Counted from the stretch's first letter, positions 24,112 through 32,155 are shown. The stretch: DNA of 34,917 nt from Dehalococcoidia bacterium UBA1123 (GCA_002313895.1 DCAW01000125.1:44417-79333), one strand, 5' to 3'. Numbers and translations are program-made. The notes: generated by a model not told the origin, from the letters alone.

Positions 24112-25233
24112 TTAACCGAGTATCTCTCGGAGTCGCTGGGCTATGACGTGTTCTCCACCCTGCTTGAGGGTTAGCATTCGGATGGCGAGGCTTTTCTCCT
24201 CAGGCAACTCGCGCACCCAGATGCTGGGGTTGCCGTCCTTCAGTTCGTCGATGACGTCTTGGGCGGATTTGCCGGCCTTCTCAGGGTCGATGGTGAGCAT
24301 CAGGGCTTCGGCAGGGGCGTCCGGTGGGTAGTCTGAGAATGTGACGCCCTCAAATTGGGGCAGTTCGTTTCTCATCGTGTCGATTCGGACTTCGTAGCTG
24401 GCGAAGCGATCCTCGTGGTTCATTGTGAGCCACTCTCGTAGAGCGCCGTAGACCGCGACGACTTCCTGCCGATCAACTTTCATTGGCCTGCCAAATGACC
24501 GCACTGGGGAGTCCTCGAAACCGATGAAACTGTGGGAGCGGGCGACGCTCACCAGGTCTTTGCGTCCGGTGAGAATCCCGCTAGAGTTCACGGCTCCGAA
24601 ATACTTGGCTCCATATGCCACAAGGTCTGCGCCAGACTTGACGTAACTGCTTAGTTTATCGGTGGGATAGACCTCGCCTGCGGCGTCGACGATGATGGGG
24701 ATATCGTGGCTGTGGCCGATGTCGATGACCTGCTCCAGTGGGAGCGCGCCGGGGTTGCGGTCTCCTGGGGCCAGGTAGTGGATAGCGGCGGTGTTCGGGC
24801 CAATGGCCTCTTCAAGCTGCTCGACAGTCGTTTGGTCTTCGTCGCCGATCTCTATCAGCTTGCCACCAGGGATCGACATGGTCCGGTCGTATTTGATTCG
24901 GAGTTGACGCTGGATAATGATTTCGTTGGGCATGCCCGTGGTGTCAGGAATTTGCTCGATTCGGTCAACGTCGTCTCCGGTCATGCAGGCGGCGGCTGCG
25001 TAGGCCAGCGCAGCGGCGCACCCGGATGTGACCAACGCGCCCTCAACGCCCAGCATCTCCGAGATTCGCGAACCGACCGAATCCATTAGGTCGCCCATGT
25101 TCACATAGTAGTCCTCAATCGAGTCCATGAGCGTTTTTACCGTGTCGGAGGGCGTCCCACCGCCGAGCAAGGTTCGGTTGCCCTGGGCGTTCAATACGGG
25201 CCGGACGCCCAGTTCGTCGAAAATATTATCCAT
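24112..25233 (-). CDS. SelA-like PLP-dependent enzyme (aminotransferase class V fold)
   Basis: 373 residues. The pattern matches the SelA/DgaE-like group of fold-type I PLP enzymes: MDNIFDELGVRPVLNAQGNRT at the start, LVTSGCAAALAYAAAACM (cofactor phosphate region), IIVDAAGEVYP (Asp that holds the pyridine nitrogen) and GADLVAYGAKYFGAVNSSG with the probable PLP lysine in GAKYFG. It is about 80 residues shorter than selenocysteine synthase and lacks its N-terminal extension, so it is likelier a lyase or amino-acid-metabolic enzyme than true SelA; no selB, selC or selD is present. AGGAG lies 8 bases before the ATG. It has its own promoter and terminator. Confidence 0.82.
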   Translation of the reverse strand: MDNIFDELGVRPVLNAQGNRTLLGGGTPSDTVKTLMDSIEDYYVNMGDLMDSVGSRISEMLGVEGALVTSGCAAALAYAAAACMTGDDVDRIEQIPDTTGMPNEIIIQRQLRIKYDRTMSIPGGKLIEIGDEDQTTVEQLEEAIGPNTAAIHYLAPGDRNPGALPLEQVIDIGHSHDIPIIVDAAGEVYPTDKLSSYVKSGADLVAYGAKYFGAVNSSGILTGRKDLVSVARSHSFIGFEDSPVRSFGRPMKVDRQEVVAVYGALREWLTMNHEDRFASYEVRIDTMRNELPQFEGVTFSDYPPDAPAEALMLTIDPEKAGKSAQDVIDELKDGNPSIWVRELPEEKSLAIRMLTLKQGGEHVIAQRLREILG

Positions 25234-25265
25234 TGATGACTCCTGTTTGGGCTTGAATGATGTGT

Positions 25266-25294
25266 ATTCTATGACCGTCGAACCGGACGCGCAA
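25266..25294 (-). promoter_or_regulatory. Possible promoter of the SelA-like gene
   Basis: On the minus strand TTGCGC, a spacer of 17 bases and TAGAAT lie about 35 bases before the start at 25233. Each hexamer is one or two bases from consensus. It is divergent from the promoter at 25309-25337. Confidence 0.45.
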
Positions 25295-25308
25295 CCGCTG
25301 GCAAAGCA

Positions 25309-25337
25309 TCGTCATATCGTGGGCAGGGGAGTATAAT
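25309..25337 (+). promoter_or_regulatory. Promoter of the small gene at 25385
   Basis: TCGTCA, a spacer of 17 bases and a perfect TATAAT (25332-25337) lie 48 bases before the start codon. The -10 is exact; the -35 matches in four positions. Confidence 0.55.
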
Positions 25338-25384
25338 TTCTACATACACAACCAATCTTGGATTTGCAGTAGTGGAGAGTTGTG

Positions 25385-25750
25385 ATGCCCGATGAGCAAT
25401 CGTATGTCACGGAATTTTCAGACGACCTTATTACCCGGCCCAGAGCGCATCTGAGGCTGTTGTTGAGCCAGGATGATGACGGCCTTGCCCTATCTTATGA
25501 GGACAATTTGCTGGCCCGGTGCCACCTGACACGAGAAGGGATGATCGCCGGCGGATTCCTCGCTCGCTCATTGGGTGTCAAGGTTCCGCCACTCGGAGAG
25601 TCGGTGACAGCGAGGGTCTCCACAGGCGTGTTGTATCGAGCGCTGGGAATCTGCCAACTCGATTTCAAAATAGACGCATCATATGTGGTGCTGGAGCGGC
25701 TTCTTGAAGAGGCTGACATGCAGCGAGGCGCCAAGAGCCTGGCTGAGTGA
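25385..25750 (+). CDS. Small conserved-looking protein of unknown function
   Basis: 121 residues. ATG at 25385 is preferred over GTG at 25382 because GGAG (25374-25377) is then 7 bases away. The protein is soluble and mildly acidic, with a Leu-rich first half (LRLLLSQDDDGLALSYEDN), a middle segment LTREGMIAGGFLARSLGVKV and a helical end. No motif is recognised. Codon use resembles its neighbours, and a good promoter precedes it, so it is probably a real gene. It lies 78 bases before the fatty acid synthesis operon but has its own promoter; a regulatory link to that operon is possible but unsupported. Confidence 0.65.
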   Translation: MPDEQSYVTEFSDDLITRPRAHLRLLLSQDDDGLALSYEDNLLARCHLTREGMIAGGFLARSLGVKVPPLGESVTARVSTGVLYRALGICQLDFKIDASYVVLERLLEEADMQRGAKSLAE

Positions 25751-25755
25751 CCTCG

Positions 25756-25785
25756 TTGAATTAGACTGGGGGTTGGCTCTATAAT
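25756..25785 (+). promoter_or_regulatory. Promoter of the fatty acid synthesis operon
   Basis: TTGAAT (25756-25761), a spacer of 18 bases and a perfect TATAAT (25780-25785) lie 43 bases before the TTG start at 25829. No clear operator palindrome was found around it. Confidence 0.65.
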
Positions 25786-25828
25786 CTTCGAAGGTTTGGG
25801 CAGACTTTAAGTTCCGACGGAGCATTCT

Positions 25829-26257
25829 TTGGCGGTCGATTACTCTAAACTAACCACGGGTCAAATCGTATCCCACCATACCTACCAACTGGATGAGGAT
25901 ATGGTCGGAGAATATCTTGGCGCCGTGAAGGATGTTTCTGACTTGCCGCCAAGGGGTGATGGCCGACGATTGGCCCCTCCGATGTCGATGGCCGCGCTCA
26001 GTCTGCGCGGCGTCGTTCAGGACCTTCAGATTCCGGGCGGCACTTTGCATGTTGGGCAGGAATTCGAGTTCACAAAGGCTGTAACGGTTGGATCGACGCT
26101 GGAGTGCGAAGCCACGCTGGCGCAAAACTCTGTGCGTGGCGGTATGAGGATAATGGTAGTCACTTCAACTGTGCGCGATGCCGACGGGGTTGAGGTCATG
26201 TCCGGCAAGAGCACGATCATGCTGCCTGAAAACCTACTGTCAGGAGATGACGATTGA
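25829..26257 (+). CDS. MaoC/HadA-like hotdog protein, dehydratase subunit candidate
   Basis: 142 residues. It starts with TTG at 25829, supported by GGAG 6 bases upstream; the next in-frame ATG is 25 codons inside the conserved start. The layout (MVGEYLGAVKD, RLAPPMSMAALSLRGVVQDL, GTLHVGQEFEFTKAVTVGST, and a last strand) matches the non-catalytic, N-terminal type of MaoC hotdog domain seen in HadA-like subunits. It overlaps the next hotdog gene by 4 bases. The pair probably forms a heterodimeric 3-hydroxyacyl-thioester dehydratase that serves the FAS II cycle with fabG and fabL downstream (inference). Confidence 0.75.
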   Translation: MAVDYSKLTTGQIVSHHTYQLDEDMVGEYLGAVKDVSDLPPRGDGRRLAPPMSMAALSLRGVVQDLQIPGGTLHVGQEFEFTKAVTVGSTLECEATLAQNSVRGGMRIMVVTSTVRDADGVEVMSGKSTIMLPENLLSGDDD

Positions 26258-26652
26258 ACGAAGGAGACACTTTGCCGACAGTCGAAAAAACGTTCAGCCA
26301 GGATGACGTGAACCGATACGCCGACGCAGCTGGAGACCACAACCCGATTCACGTTGACCCAAACTTCGCGGCAGGTTCGCAGTTTGGGCGTCGGATTGCC
26401 CACGGCATGATGATCGCGGCGTCTATTTCTGAGATGATGGCCCAGGCGTTTGGACAGGATTGGCACAAGTCTGGCCGGATGAAGATTCGATTTCGAGCGC
26501 CGGTGTTCCCTGGCGAGACCGTTCGAGCGTCGGGCACGGTCAGGTCGGTACGACAGATTGAAGATGCTACCGAAGTGGCAGTGTCTGTTCAAGTCACGAA
26601 GGCGAACGACGAAGCTGCAATAACTGGCGACGCGCGAGTCAGGATCGAATAG
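26254..26652 (+). CDS. MaoC/HadB-like (R)-hydroxyacyl dehydratase
   Basis: 132 residues. TTG at 26254 overlaps the previous stop and has AGGAG 7 bases upstream; TTG at 26272 with its own AAGGAG is an alternative. The hydratase-2 motif is intact: YADAAGDHNPIHVDPNFA (catalytic Asp and His), followed by FGRRIAHGMMIAASISEM. Such enzymes interconvert (R)-3-hydroxyacyl and enoyl thioesters. With the preceding hotdog protein it is the best candidate for the dehydratase of this fatty acid operon, since no FabZ is seen in the window. Confidence 0.87.
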   Translation: MNEGDTLPTVEKTFSQDDVNRYADAAGDHNPIHVDPNFAAGSQFGRRIAHGMMIAASISEMMAQAFGQDWHKSGRMKIRFRAPVFPGETVRASGTVRSVRQIEDATEVAVSVQVTKANDEAAITGDARVRIE

Positions 26653-26688
26653 TTCTGACCTCGTGCGGCGATTATAGGGAGAAATAAT

Positions 26689-27711
26689 TTGACCGCAGAA
26701 AAAGGGCCCATCCGAATCGCTGTTGACGCCATGGGTGGAGACCACGCGCCTGGAGAGATTGTGAAGGGCGCTGTGGAGTTCGCCAAGTCGGGCGATGCGC
26801 AGATTCTGTTGGTCGGCGACCCTGAGCAGGTCGGCGCTGAATTAGCCAAGCACGACACCGAAGGGGCGCCGATCGCCGTGATTCCGTCTGATGGCGTCAT
26901 CAAAGAGGGTGACGCGCCCGCGCTGGCTCTGAGACAGAATCCTAGAGCGTCGATTCTGGTATCGACTGGCCTAGTCAAGAAGGGCCAGGCAGACGCGTCT
27001 GTGACGATGGGTTCCACGGGCGGGGCGATGGCGGCGGCGGCGGTGATTCTAGGCCTCGCCAAAGGGATTGAACGCCCCGCGTTGGGCGGGCCTGTGATCG
27101 GCATGGCTCCCAGGACGGTGATCGTCGATCTTGGGACGAACGTGGACTGCCGACCTCAACAATTGGTGAGTTTTGCTGTCATTGGAGATGTGTTCGCCAA
27201 GCATTTCTGGAATATTGAGAAGCCGAGAGTCGCTCTACTGAGCGTCGGCGCGGAGTCTGGCAAAGGGAATCGTCAGGTAAGAGAGACATCTGAGCTTCTA
27301 GGGAAAAGCGGTCTGAACTTTGTCGGGAACGTCGAGGCCCACGATCTGTTGACCAACAGCGTTGAGGTGGCGGTGTGCGACGGGTTCGTTGGAAACATCG
27401 TGATGAAATTGACCGAGGGAATCGGGCGAGCCACTGCTGAACTGGTCAGGACCAGGCTCGATGGCAAGATGGCCGGCGAGGACGTGGACAGCGTCGCAGA
27501 TGAGATTTTCGAGTTAAGTAATCAGGTGGAAACTCGCGGCGGCGGGCCTCTGTTTGGTGTAAACGGCGTCAGTGTCGTTGGTCATGGCGCCGCCAGGGCG
27601 GAAGCTGTGAAACGGGCTATCGGAATGGCGAAGCTGGCGGTGGATACCGGTTTCGTGTCACAGATGTACCAGGACTTGGAATCGGTGCACGCACGACTCG
27701 AAGAGCAATAA
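26689..27711 (+). CDS. plsX: Phosphate acyltransferase PlsX
   Basis: 340 residues. It makes acyl-phosphate from acyl-ACP for phospholipid synthesis. The start is TTG at 26689 with GGGAG 7 bases upstream; it keeps the conserved IAVDAMGGDHAPGEIVKGA. Further PlsX blocks are TMGSTGGAMAAAAVILG (residues about 103-119), GTNVDCRPQQLVSFA, LLSVGAESGKGN, NVEAHDLL and VCDGFVGNIVMKLTEG. It sits between dehydratase-like genes and fabG/fabL in one operon, which is a common place for plsX. Confidence 0.96.
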   Translation: MTAEKGPIRIAVDAMGGDHAPGEIVKGAVEFAKSGDAQILLVGDPEQVGAELAKHDTEGAPIAVIPSDGVIKEGDAPALALRQNPRASILVSTGLVKKGQADASVTMGSTGGAMAAAAVILGLAKGIERPALGGPVIGMAPRTVIVDLGTNVDCRPQQLVSFAVIGDVFAKHFWNIEKPRVALLSVGAESGKGNRQVRETSELLGKSGLNFVGNVEAHDLLTNSVEVAVCDGFVGNIVMKLTEGIGRATAELVRTRLDGKMAGEDVDSVADEIFELSNQVETRGGGPLFGVNGVSVVGHGAARAEAVKRAIGMAKLAVDTGFVSQMYQDLESVHARLEEQ

Positions 27712-27743
27712 ACTTGCTCCGCGCTTGGACTGAATCGGCGCGG
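27703..27743 (+). other. Two adjacent hairpins between plsX and fabG
   Basis: GAGCAA pairs with TTGCTC (27703-27719) around the plsX stop codon, and CCGCGC pairs with GCGCGG (27719-27743) directly behind. They end just before the AGGAGG of fabG. They may affect message processing or the relative translation of the two genes; no T-run is present. Confidence 0.4.
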
Positions 27744-27756
27744 CCAGGAGGATTTT

Positions 27757-28509
27757 TTGGGCAAGTCCGATATCGAAGGAAAATACGCTTTGGTCACAGG
27801 CTCTTCCAAGGGCATTGGCCGGGCCGTGGCGTTGATGCTGGGAGAGATGGGCGTCAACGTTGCGGTCAATTACAATAACTCCAAAGATGCCGCCAAAGAG
27901 GTCGAAGAGAATCTGCACAAGATGGGCGTCGAATCGTTCATCGTCCATGGAGATGTAAGCGATGTGGATCAGGTCGCCAAAATGATAAATCAAGTTACGA
28001 AGACGTTTGGCGGCGTAGATATTCTTGTGAACAATGCAGGAATTATCGACGACGGCCTATTGATTCGAATGTCCGACGAAGCCTGGGACAATGTAATTTC
28101 CACCAATCTGAACGGCACGTTCTACTGCACGCGCGCAGTGCTGAGAGGGATGATTCGCCGACGTTGGGGACGGATTATCAATATTGGTTCCGTTGTGGGC
28201 ATTCGCGGAAACATTGGTCAGGTGAACTATTCGGCGTCAAAAGCGGCGATCATCGGATTCACGAAAGCTCTGGCGAAAGAGGTCGCCACGAGGAACATCA
28301 CCGTGAATACCGTTACTCCAGGCTACATCAGCACCGACACCGTCGACGTGCTTCCTCAGGAGACCAAAGATCGCATCATGACATGGATTCCCCAGGGTCA
28401 TTTCGGCGAGGTTGATGACGTCGCCCATCTTGTTTCATATATCGCCAGCCAAAAGGCGAAGTATTTGACCGGACAGGTTATTTCTATTGACGGCGGTATG
28501 GCTATTTGA
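27757..28509 (+). CDS. fabG: 3-oxoacyl-ACP reductase
   Basis: 250 residues. It reduces 3-oxoacyl-ACP to the (R)-3-hydroxy form with NADPH. The start is TTG at 27757 with AGGAGG 6 bases upstream. SDR features: cofactor loop TGSSKGIGRA (14-23), VNNAGI, catalytic Ser145, Tyr158 and Lys162 (YSASK), and the final GQVISIDGGMA. It is placed after plsX and overlaps fabL by 4 bases. Other SDR dehydrogenases are possible, but the operon supports FabG. Confidence 0.92.
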   Translation: MGKSDIEGKYALVTGSSKGIGRAVALMLGEMGVNVAVNYNNSKDAAKEVEENLHKMGVESFIVHGDVSDVDQVAKMINQVTKTFGGVDILVNNAGIIDDGLLIRMSDEAWDNVISTNLNGTFYCTRAVLRGMIRRRWGRIINIGSVVGIRGNIGQVNYSASKAAIIGFTKALAKEVATRNITVNTVTPGYISTDTVDVLPQETKDRIMTWIPQGHFGEVDDVAHLVSYIASQKAKYLTGQVISIDGGMAI

Positions 28510-29276
28510 GCGTCGACGGCGAGTTTTCGTTCCAAGGAAAGGTTGCGTTGGTCACCGGCGGATCGCGGGGCATCGGGAAGGCCGTTGCGCTTGATCTTGC
28601 TTCACGGGGCGTCCACATCGCATTCAACTACCTTCGCAATCACAAGGCCGCTTCCGAGACTCACGACGAGATTGTCGCGTTGGGAGTCCGATGCCTCAGA
28701 CACCGCGCTCATCTGGGTGACGACGAGAAGATTCGCGAGCTGTTTCAGCAGGTCGAGCAGGAGTTCGGCAAGTTGGATATTCTGGTGAATAATGCGGCTA
28801 CGGGCGTCCAGCGCTCTGCTTCTGAATTGGAATCGAAGCATTGGGACTGGACGATGAACGTGAACGCCAAGGGTCCGTGGCTGTGCTCGATTGAAGCCGC
28901 AAAACTGATGGAGTCGGGCGGGCACATCATCAATATCACGAGTGAAGGGTCACGCCGAGTTCTGCCCTTTTACTTCTCAGTGGGGACGTCGAAGGCGGCG
29001 CTGGAGGCTGTGACGCGGTATCTGGCCGTTGAGTTGGCTCCGCAGGGTATCTCGGTCAACGCCGTGTCGGGCGGTTACGTCGATACTGGAGCGTTGGACC
29101 ACTTTCCTACCAAAGACCAGATGTTGGAGTCCGGACGTGACACTCCGGTTGGCCGTATGGTGACGGTAGATGACATCGCGCGCGTGGTGGCGTTCCTCTG
29201 CACTCCTGACGCCGATATGATCCGAGGCCAGGTGATTGTGGTGGACGGAGGAGTCACGCTGAAGGCTGATTTTTGA
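28506..29276 (+). CDS. fabL: Enoyl-ACP reductase III, FabL type
   Basis: 256 residues. It carries out the last reduction of the fatty acid cycle. It starts with TTG overlapping the fabG stop. The features that mark FabL rather than FabG are the motif Y156-x6-K163 (YFSVGTSK) instead of Y-x3-K, HWDWTMNVNAK, the NAVSGGYVDTGALDHFP segment and DMIRGQVIVVDGG, all close to the Bacillus subtilis protein as I know it. The cofactor loop is TGGSRGIGKA. It is the only enoyl reductase seen in this operon; FabL-type enzymes are poorly inhibited by triclosan in the known cases. Confidence 0.9.
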   Translation: MSVDGEFSFQGKVALVTGGSRGIGKAVALDLASRGVHIAFNYLRNHKAASETHDEIVALGVRCLRHRAHLGDDEKIRELFQQVEQEFGKLDILVNNAATGVQRSASELESKHWDWTMNVNAKGPWLCSIEAAKLMESGGHIINITSEGSRRVLPFYFSVGTSKAALEAVTRYLAVELAPQGISVNAVSGGYVDTGALDHFPTKDQMLESGRDTPVGRMVTVDDIARVVAFLCTPDADMIRGQVIVVDGGVTLKADF

Positions 29277-29279
29277 AGG

Positions 29280-30287
29280 CTAACCCTGGCCCGACAGACC
29301 GGTCACGGTTAGCGCAACCTCGCCGTCTTCAGATTGTGCCAAAATGGATGTGCCGGTTTCGACGTTGGCTTTTCTGACGTAGCCTAAAGCATATCCCAGC
29401 CCGTTATCCGCATCGCCTACGGAGGTGAGCTGCCCGACGTTCTTGCCGTCGACGGTCAAAGGCGTTCCCGGCGCAGGAACAGCGTCTTCGGTTTTCCATT
29501 CCAGCTTCACGAGATGCTTCTGCACTTTTTCGTAAGCGTTGAGACGAGACACAACCTCCTGGCCGATGTAACAGATTTTGTTGAAGCTGATATGGGGTCG
29601 CAGGCCTGCCTCCAGTGGGTTGAAGTCTTCGGTCAGTTCGCCTGTTGCAGACGGAACGGCCATCGAGATGCGAAGATTTTCCGCTGTGGAGCTGGACGCT
29701 TGAGCGACGTTATGCTGATCGAACGCTGATATGGCCTTGTCTTTTTTTTCTGTGCTCACAATGAACTCGAAGGTTGGTAGGTTGAAATGGTCGGTCCTCA
29801 CAAGGGACGCTCCGTCGAAGGAATCGACCATGATGGGCGCGTAGAGTTCCAGATCGTCTACGTCGATGCCCAGAGCCTTTTGGACAGCCTCGGCAGATTT
29901 GGGGCCGACGATGGCGATCATCGCGGTGTCATCGGTGATGTCGTTGGATGTGACATCCTCCACAAATGTGTAGAACTCAATCCAATCGGCGACTTGCTGT
30001 TGGCGCCCAGGGCTTGTGAGGATCAAAAGAGAGTTTGCTAGGGGAATAACGGAGAGCAGGTCTATGATTCGGCCCTTGTTGTTGGTGAGAACCGTTCCCA
30101 TGCCCTGAGTCGGCGTGAGGTGTTCCAGATTGTTGGTGGACAGCCTGTTGAGAAGATCAGCGGCGTCATCGCCTGAAACCCGTAGCCGTCCAACGTCTGA
30201 GCGGTCAATCAAAGCCGCGTGAAGGGTTGCAGATTCGAGTTCACTAATTTGAATGAGCCTAGAGTTTTTGGATTCTGCGAGCGCCAT
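29280..30287 (-). CDS. ygfZ: YgfZ/GcvT-like folate-binding protein
   Basis: 335 residues from the ATG at 30287, which has AGGAGG 8 bases upstream; a longer frame is not supported. The YgfZ signature is present with a change: KICYIGQEVVSRL instead of the usual KGCYxGQE. Upstream are GDDAADLLNRLSTNNLEHL and NPLEAGLRPHISF; a short C-terminal barrel follows. YgfZ proteins help maintain Fe-S enzymes and bind folate. It lies 82 bases downstream of an A-type Fe-S carrier gene on the same strand, a sensible functional pair. Confidence 0.86.
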   Translation of the reverse strand: MALAESKNSRLIQISELESATLHAALIDRSDVGRLRVSGDDAADLLNRLSTNNLEHLTPTQGMGTVLTNNKGRIIDLLSVIPLANSLLILTSPGRQQQVADWIEFYTFVEDVTSNDITDDTAMIAIVGPKSAEAVQKALGIDVDDLELYAPIMVDSFDGASLVRTDHFNLPTFEFIVSTEKKDKAISAFDQHNVAQASSSTAENLRISMAVPSATGELTEDFNPLEAGLRPHISFNKICYIGQEVVSRLNAYEKVQKHLVKLEWKTEDAVPAPGTPLTVDGKNVGQLTSVGDADNGLGYALGYVRKANVETGTSILAQSEDGEVALTVTGLSGQG

Positions 30288-30311
30288 CGGGGTTGCCTCC
30301 TGCGGAAACGA

Positions 30312-30341
30312 GAATCGCCGCACTAACTCGTGCGGCGATTC
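30312..30341 (-). other. Perfect 12-bp hairpin between the Fe-S carrier and ygfZ genes
   Basis: GAATCGCCGCAC and GTGCGGCGATTC pair perfectly around a loop of 6 bases. On the minus strand it lies between the iscA-like stop and the AGGAGG of the ygfZ-like gene. It lacks a long T-run; it could be a weak terminator, a message-stabilising hairpin or an operator. Confidence 0.55.
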
Positions 30342-30369
30342 ATTCTGTCAAATTATGGTCGAACCGGAC

Positions 30370-30720
30370 TTAGACGCTGAACGATGTCCCGCAACCACAG
30401 GTCGTTTTGGCGTTGGGATTGTTGAAAACGAAACCCTTTCCATTGAGTCCGCCGGAGTACTCAAGGCTGGTGCCAGCGAGAAAGATGTACGACTTTCTGT
30501 CGACATATAGTTCTATCCCGTGCTCTTCGATAACTTTGTCGTCGTCGAACGGCTCTTCCACCAGATCAAGCGTGTATGTCATACCGGAGCATCCGCCGCC
30601 CTTGACTCCGACGCGGAGGTTCGAGCCGGGTTTGCCCGCCTGTTCGGAGAAGACTTTTATGTAGTCGGCGGCGTCCTCTGTGATGGTGATGGTCAGCGGT
30701 TGAGGCATCGTCTTGTTCAT
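30370..30720 (-). CDS. erpA: A-type Fe-S cluster carrier (IscA/ErpA family)
   Basis: 116 residues. The three conserved cysteines are C44 (GGGCSGMTY), C108 and C110 (TTCGCGTSFSV). This family carries Fe-S clusters to target proteins. GAGG lies before the ATG at 30720. The symbol erpA is by similarity of the C-terminal CGCG motif; iscA or sufA are equally possible labels. The gene is upstream of a YgfZ-like gene, which suggests a small Fe-S maintenance unit. Confidence 0.92.
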   Translation of the reverse strand: MNKTMPQPLTITITEDAADYIKVFSEQAGKPGSNLRVGVKGGGCSGMTYTLDLVEEPFDDDKVIEEHGIELYVDRKSYIFLAGTSLEYSGGLNGKGFVFNNPNAKTTCGCGTSFSV

Positions 30721-30896
30721 ACTGTCCTCTTGTTGATTTCTACTGTATGTTGGCAGGCACAGGCCTTAGTAGTAACCCCATTTTACAAACTAAGCACATC
30801 GGCGTCAATTAAACCAACACACAGCATACGATATATTCTGGGCTTCAGGGCGTCAAACCCGAGCCTGTATCTGGTGAGTGACAAAGTGTTGTGGAG

Positions 30897-31082
30897 TTAG
30901 GCCACTTTAGGCTTTCGCCCGGGTTTCATTTTTCCTTTTTGAATCTTGAATGTTACTGGCAGTTTTCGCTGTATATCCACTACATGCCCGCACTGGAGGC
31001 ATTCTTGATACTCGCCATAATGATCGGAACGGATATTCAGATCGCCTTCACACCGAGGACAGGCTCGGAACATCACAGCCAT
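30897..31082 (-). CDS. Small zinc ribbon protein with basic AT-hook-like tail
   Basis: 61 residues from the ATG at 31082, which has AAGGAG about 8 bases upstream. Cys8-x2-Cys11 and Cys28-x2-Cys31 form a zinc ribbon (ACPRCEGDL, CLQCGHVV). The end KMKPGRKPKVA is basic and resembles an AT-hook, so nucleic acid binding is possible. No other domain is seen. It is followed 177 bases later by the Fe-S carrier gene, with an AT-rich gap between. Confidence 0.7.
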   Translation of the reverse strand: MAVMFRACPRCEGDLNIRSDHYGEYQECLQCGHVVDIQRKLPVTFKIQKGKMKPGRKPKVA

Positions 31083-31280
31083 GCATCTCTCCTTGAATTC
31101 GTGCCTGATATGCGAGTTAACCGCTGAAAATAATTCGGCGGTGTCAAGCAACAAAATTATCACGCAATGGGCCGATTGTCAAACTTTTTATGCAAAAAGT
31201 GTAAAAAAGGTAATTTATGTCTACAAGCGCCAATTTTCAAGGATTGCCAGATGCCAACAATGGGTTCGTTTTCATGCAAG

Positions 31281-31309
31281 TTGACGCCACAGAATGCTGG
31301 AAATATACT
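31281..31309 (+). promoter_or_regulatory. Promoter of the SDR gene at 31343
   Basis: TTGACG (31281-31286), a spacer of 17 bases and TATACT (31304-31309) each differ from consensus by one base and lie 33 bases before the start codon. Confidence 0.65.
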
Positions 31310-31342
31310 CCGCTAGATACCCATATGGCAGGAGAGGGAGTT

Positions 31343-32155
31343 ATGGCAGAATTCAAAGGAAAAGTGGTGATTGTCACGGGCGGAGCGCTGGGTATAGGCG
31401 GCGTCACAGCGGAAGAATTTGCCAATCGTGGCGCGCTGGTTGTTGTGGCTGACATCGATCGAGACGCCGGCGAAGTGATTGAAGGGCGCATCAGGGCCGA
31501 AGGCAATGACGCGGTGTTCGTTGAGGCGGATGTGTCGGTCTCCAGGCAGTGCCAGATTGTGGTGGAGCGAGCGGTCGGAGAGTTTGGTGGCTTAGACATC
31601 CTGTTCAACAATGTTGGCATCCAACCTCCAACGTCCTACTTGAATGTCGAAAACACGCCAGAAGAGACATGGGACAGGATTGTCGGCGTCAACCTTAAAA
31701 GTCATTTCCTGATGGCCAAGTTCGCGATTCCCGAGATGCGGAAACGCGGCGGCGGGGTGGTTATCAATAATGCCAGTGTTCAGGGTCTTCAGTCTCAGCG
31801 ATTGGTGCCTGCGTACGCGGCGAGCAAGGGTGGCGTGCTCTCATTGACGCGTCAGATGGCACTAGATTACGCGGCGGAGAACATTCGGGTTCTGGCAATT
31901 TGTCCTGGCACCATCGACACGGATATGGTCAGGACGGTTGCCTCTCTGGAGGGCGGCGATATTGAGGAGACCCTCGACCGCTACGGCGCGAGTCACCCGA
32001 TAGGGCGTATTGGAACAGGACAGGATATCTCGAATCTGGTGATGTTTCTCGCCAGCGATGCGGCATCGTTCATGACTGGCAGTCATGTGATTGTGGACGG
32101 CGGATACATGGCCCTTGGCGCGTGGGCCGGCGGCGCAGGTTCGTTTCAGGACTGA
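31343..32155 (+). CDS. Short-chain dehydrogenase/reductase
   Basis: 270 residues. The ATG at 31343 is chosen because of GGAG just upstream and the promoter at 31281-31309, which would be inside the longer frame. SDR features: TGGALGIGG (12-20), NNVG (89-92), catalytic Ser145, Tyr158 and Lys162 (YAASK), and HVIVDGGYM at the end. The tail (GAWAGGAGSFQD) is Gly-rich. It oxidises or reduces an alcohol/ketone of unknown kind. An SMP-30-type lactonase gene follows 88 bases later, so sugar-alcohol or lactone metabolism is possible (inference). Confidence 0.88.
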   Translation: MAEFKGKVVIVTGGALGIGGVTAEEFANRGALVVVADIDRDAGEVIEGRIRAEGNDAVFVEADVSVSRQCQIVVERAVGEFGGLDILFNNVGIQPPTSYLNVENTPEETWDRIVGVNLKSHFLMAKFAIPEMRKRGGGVVINNASVQGLQSQRLVPAYAASKGGVLSLTRQMALDYAAENIRVLAICPGTIDTDMVRTVASLEGGDIEETLDRYGASHPIGRIGTGQDISNLVMFLASDAASFMTGSHVIVDGGYMALGAWAGGAGSFQD

